A program made the position numbers and the translations under genes. This document shows positions 4,814 through 6,197 of a stretch of 6,197 nucleotides of DNA, one piece after another (within the stretch, counting starts at the first letter, position 1; each line of letters begins with the position of its first letter). The notes beneath the pieces are model-generated. The model had not been told where the DNA came from and did not search any database. It saw nothing but the letters and a program-made list of their open reading frames with translations. Location: the NCBI GenBank assembly GCA_030630015.1, contig DAOVNV010000149.1, positions 1 through 6,197 of the forward strand, in the 5' to 3' direction. The stretch is from Desulfuromonadales bacterium (GTDB lineage: Bacteria > Desulfobacterota > Desulfuromonadia > Desulfuromonadales > BM103).

Positions 4814-6197
4814 ATGGTTGATAAAATCATCATAAAACGTGCCTGCGAGCACAACCTGAAATGTATCGACGTCGAAATTCCGCGCGATAAACTGGTCGTC
4901 ATTACCGGCGTCTCCGGGTCTGGCAAAAGCACTCTGGCGTTTGACACCATCTACGCCGAGGGGCAGCGACGCTACGTCGAAAGCCTTTCTGCTTATGCGC
5001 GGCAGTTCCTCGAGCAGATGAACAAGCCGGATGTTGAAAGCATCGAGGGCCTGTCCCCGGCGATTTCCATCGAGCAGAAGACCACCTCGAAGAACCCCCG
5101 TTCCACGGTCGGAACGGTGACCGAAATTTACGATTATCTGCGCTTGCTGTTCGCCCGGGTCGGGCGGGTGCACTGCCCGCAATGCGGCCGTGAGATTGCG
5201 TCCCAAACGGTTGAACAGATGGTCGACCGGGTGCTGATGACTCCGGCAGGCAGCCGCCTGCTGGTGCTGGCCCCCATTGTGCGCGGCAGGAAGGGCGAGT
5301 ATCGCAAAGAACTGCGCCAGCTTCAGGCGGACGGGTTCGTCCGGGTCCGGGTCGACGGCACCATGTACGAATTGGGGGAAGAGATCCCCCTGGACAAGAA
5401 CAAAAAACACAGCATCGAAATCGTCGTCGACCGTCTGGTGCTCAAGGAGGGCATTGCCGGTCGGCTGACCGATTCCCTGGAAACAGCTCTGCGTCTGGCC
5501 GACGGCATCGTACGGGTTGATGTTCTGGATGGGGAAAGCCGCCTGTTTTCGGAACAGCATGCCTGCGTCGAATGCGGGATCTCCTTGCCGGAGATCGCCC
5601 CACGGATGTTTTCTTTCAACAGCCCTTACGGGGCCTGCGCCGACTGTTCAGGCTTGGGTACACGCATGTATTTTGATGCCGACATGGTCGTGCCCAATCG
5701 GGAGCTGTCATTGCGCGAGGGGGCCATCGTGCCCTGGTCGACCCGCACCGGCTTCTATTATCTGCAGGTCCTCGAAGCCCTCTCCGATCATTACGGTTTC
5801 GACATCCGCACACCTTTTGACCAGTTGCCGGAGCGGGTCCAGCATATTCTGTTATATGGCTCCGGCAAGGAGCAGGTCCGGTTTTTTTACGACCAGGGCC
5901 ATCGTCGGCATTTTTACGAGAAACCTTTTGAAGGCGTGATTCCCAATCTCGAACGCCGCATGCGGGAAACCGATTCCGATGCGACCCGTGAAAAACTCGA
6001 GCCGTTCATGAACGTGATGCCCTGCCCGACCTGCGACGGAGCGCGGCTGAAAAAGGAATCGTTGTGCGTCAGGATCGGAGGGTTGGATATTCAGGAAGTT
6101 TGCGCCCAGAGCGTGACCGAGGCGGCGCGGTTTTTTGCCGAACTGGAACTTTCCGAAAAGGAGGCGGAGATTGCCCGCCGGGTTCTCAAGGAAATCC
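4814..6197 (+). CDS. uvrA: Excinuclease ABC subunit A (UvrA), N-terminal half (3' end outside window)
   Basis: UvrA is the damage-sensing ABC ATPase of nucleotide excision repair; it works as a dimer and loads UvrB at lesions. The frame is open for 461 codons to the window edge, about half of the usual 940 residues, with no frameshift. Landmarks: Walker A GVSGSGKS (32-39); the conserved EGQRRYVESLSAYARQF block (49-65); the Q-loop and following stretch SPAISIEQ (81-88) and NPRSTVGTVTEI (94-105); a CPQC pair at Cys121/Cys124 at the start of the UvrB-binding region; the first zinc module Cys251-x2-Cys254-x20-Cys275-x2-Cys278, with the same spacing as E. coli; and CPTCDGARL from Cys404. The first ABC signature and Walker B, and the second ABC half, lie beyond the window. 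The ATG has only a weak GAGAG at 4804-4808 as ribosome binding site. I see no LexA-type operator in the 83 bases after pdxA. Confidence 0.98.
   Translation, partial: MVDKIIIKRACEHNLKCIDVEIPRDKLVVITGVSGSGKSTLAFDTIYAEGQRRYVESLSAYARQFLEQMNKPDVESIEGLSPAISIEQKTTSKNPRSTVGTVTEIYDYLRLLFARVGRVHCPQCGREIASQTVEQMVDRVLMTPAGSRLLVLAPIVRGRKGEYRKELRQLQADGFVRVRVDGTMYELGEEIPLDKNKKHSIEIVVDRLVLKEGIAGRLTDSLETALRLADGIVRVDVLDGESRLFSEQHACVECGISLPEIAPRMFSFNSPYGACADCSGLGTRMYFDADMVVPNRELSLREGAIVPWSTRTGFYYLQVLEALSDHYGFDIRTPFDQLPERVQHILLYGSGKEQVRFFYDQGHRRHFYEKPFEGVIPNLERRMRETDSDATREKLEPFMNVMPCPTCDGARLKKESLCVRIGGLDIQEVCAQSVTEAARFFAELELSEKEAEIARRVLKEI

Noticed and set aside
4781..5560. Minus-strand open frame of 259 codons opposite uvrA
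   Set aside because: It lies over the Walker A and Q-loop coding region of UvrA, is a by-product of GC-biased codon use, and shows no domain.

Overview
The window looks like an ordinary chromosomal housekeeping region from a Gram-negative bacterium of moderately high GC. The best fit is Desulfuromonadota (a Geobacter, Desulfuromonas or Pelobacter relative). I base this on three things: a lipoprotein with a lipobox plus a SurA-like periplasmic protein, which imply an outer membrane; the gene company mfd, PpiC, SurA, PilZ, pdxA, uvrA, which I recall from that group; and the style of the short intergenic repeats. The taxonomic call is inference from memory, not a search.

Layout. Positions 2-913 hold the 3' quarter of mfd (transcription-repair coupling factor). 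A 172-base gap follows, with a tandem 32-bp repeat. Two consecutive parvulin/SurA-family genes on the + strand come next: an outer-membrane-type lipoprotein (1086-2027) and a SurA-like secreted chaperone (2068-3015). They are 40 bases apart, with a small hairpin between them. A strong stem-loop at 3038-3071 lies between the SurA-like gene and a convergent minus-strand gene for a single-domain PilZ protein (3095-3454) and can serve as terminator for both. A 268-base divergent intergenic region (3455-3722) carries overlapping dyad symmetries, a candidate sigma70 promoter for pdxA and a leader hairpin. pdxA (3723-4730) follows, then an inverted-repeat element that supplies the pdxA stop codon and ends just before the uvrA ribosome binding site. 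uvrA (4814 onward) runs off the right edge after 461 codons.

How the genes relate. mfd and uvrA both serve nucleotide excision repair: Mfd removes stalled RNA polymerase and recruits UvrA. They flank unrelated genes here, and nothing in the sequence shows co-regulation. The two parvulin-family proteins probably act together on outer-membrane or exported proteins. Both depart from the canonical catalytic parvulin pattern, so chaperoning rather than isomerisation may be their main role. The PilZ protein keeps both c-di-GMP binding motifs. PdxA belongs to vitamin B6 synthesis and keeps all expected metal and substrate residues.

I found no mobile element genes, CRISPR array, tRNA or rRNA, and no sign of a new defence or biosynthetic system. 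The most interesting material is in the intergenic repeats, the dyads upstream of the PilZ gene, and the altered parvulin active sites.
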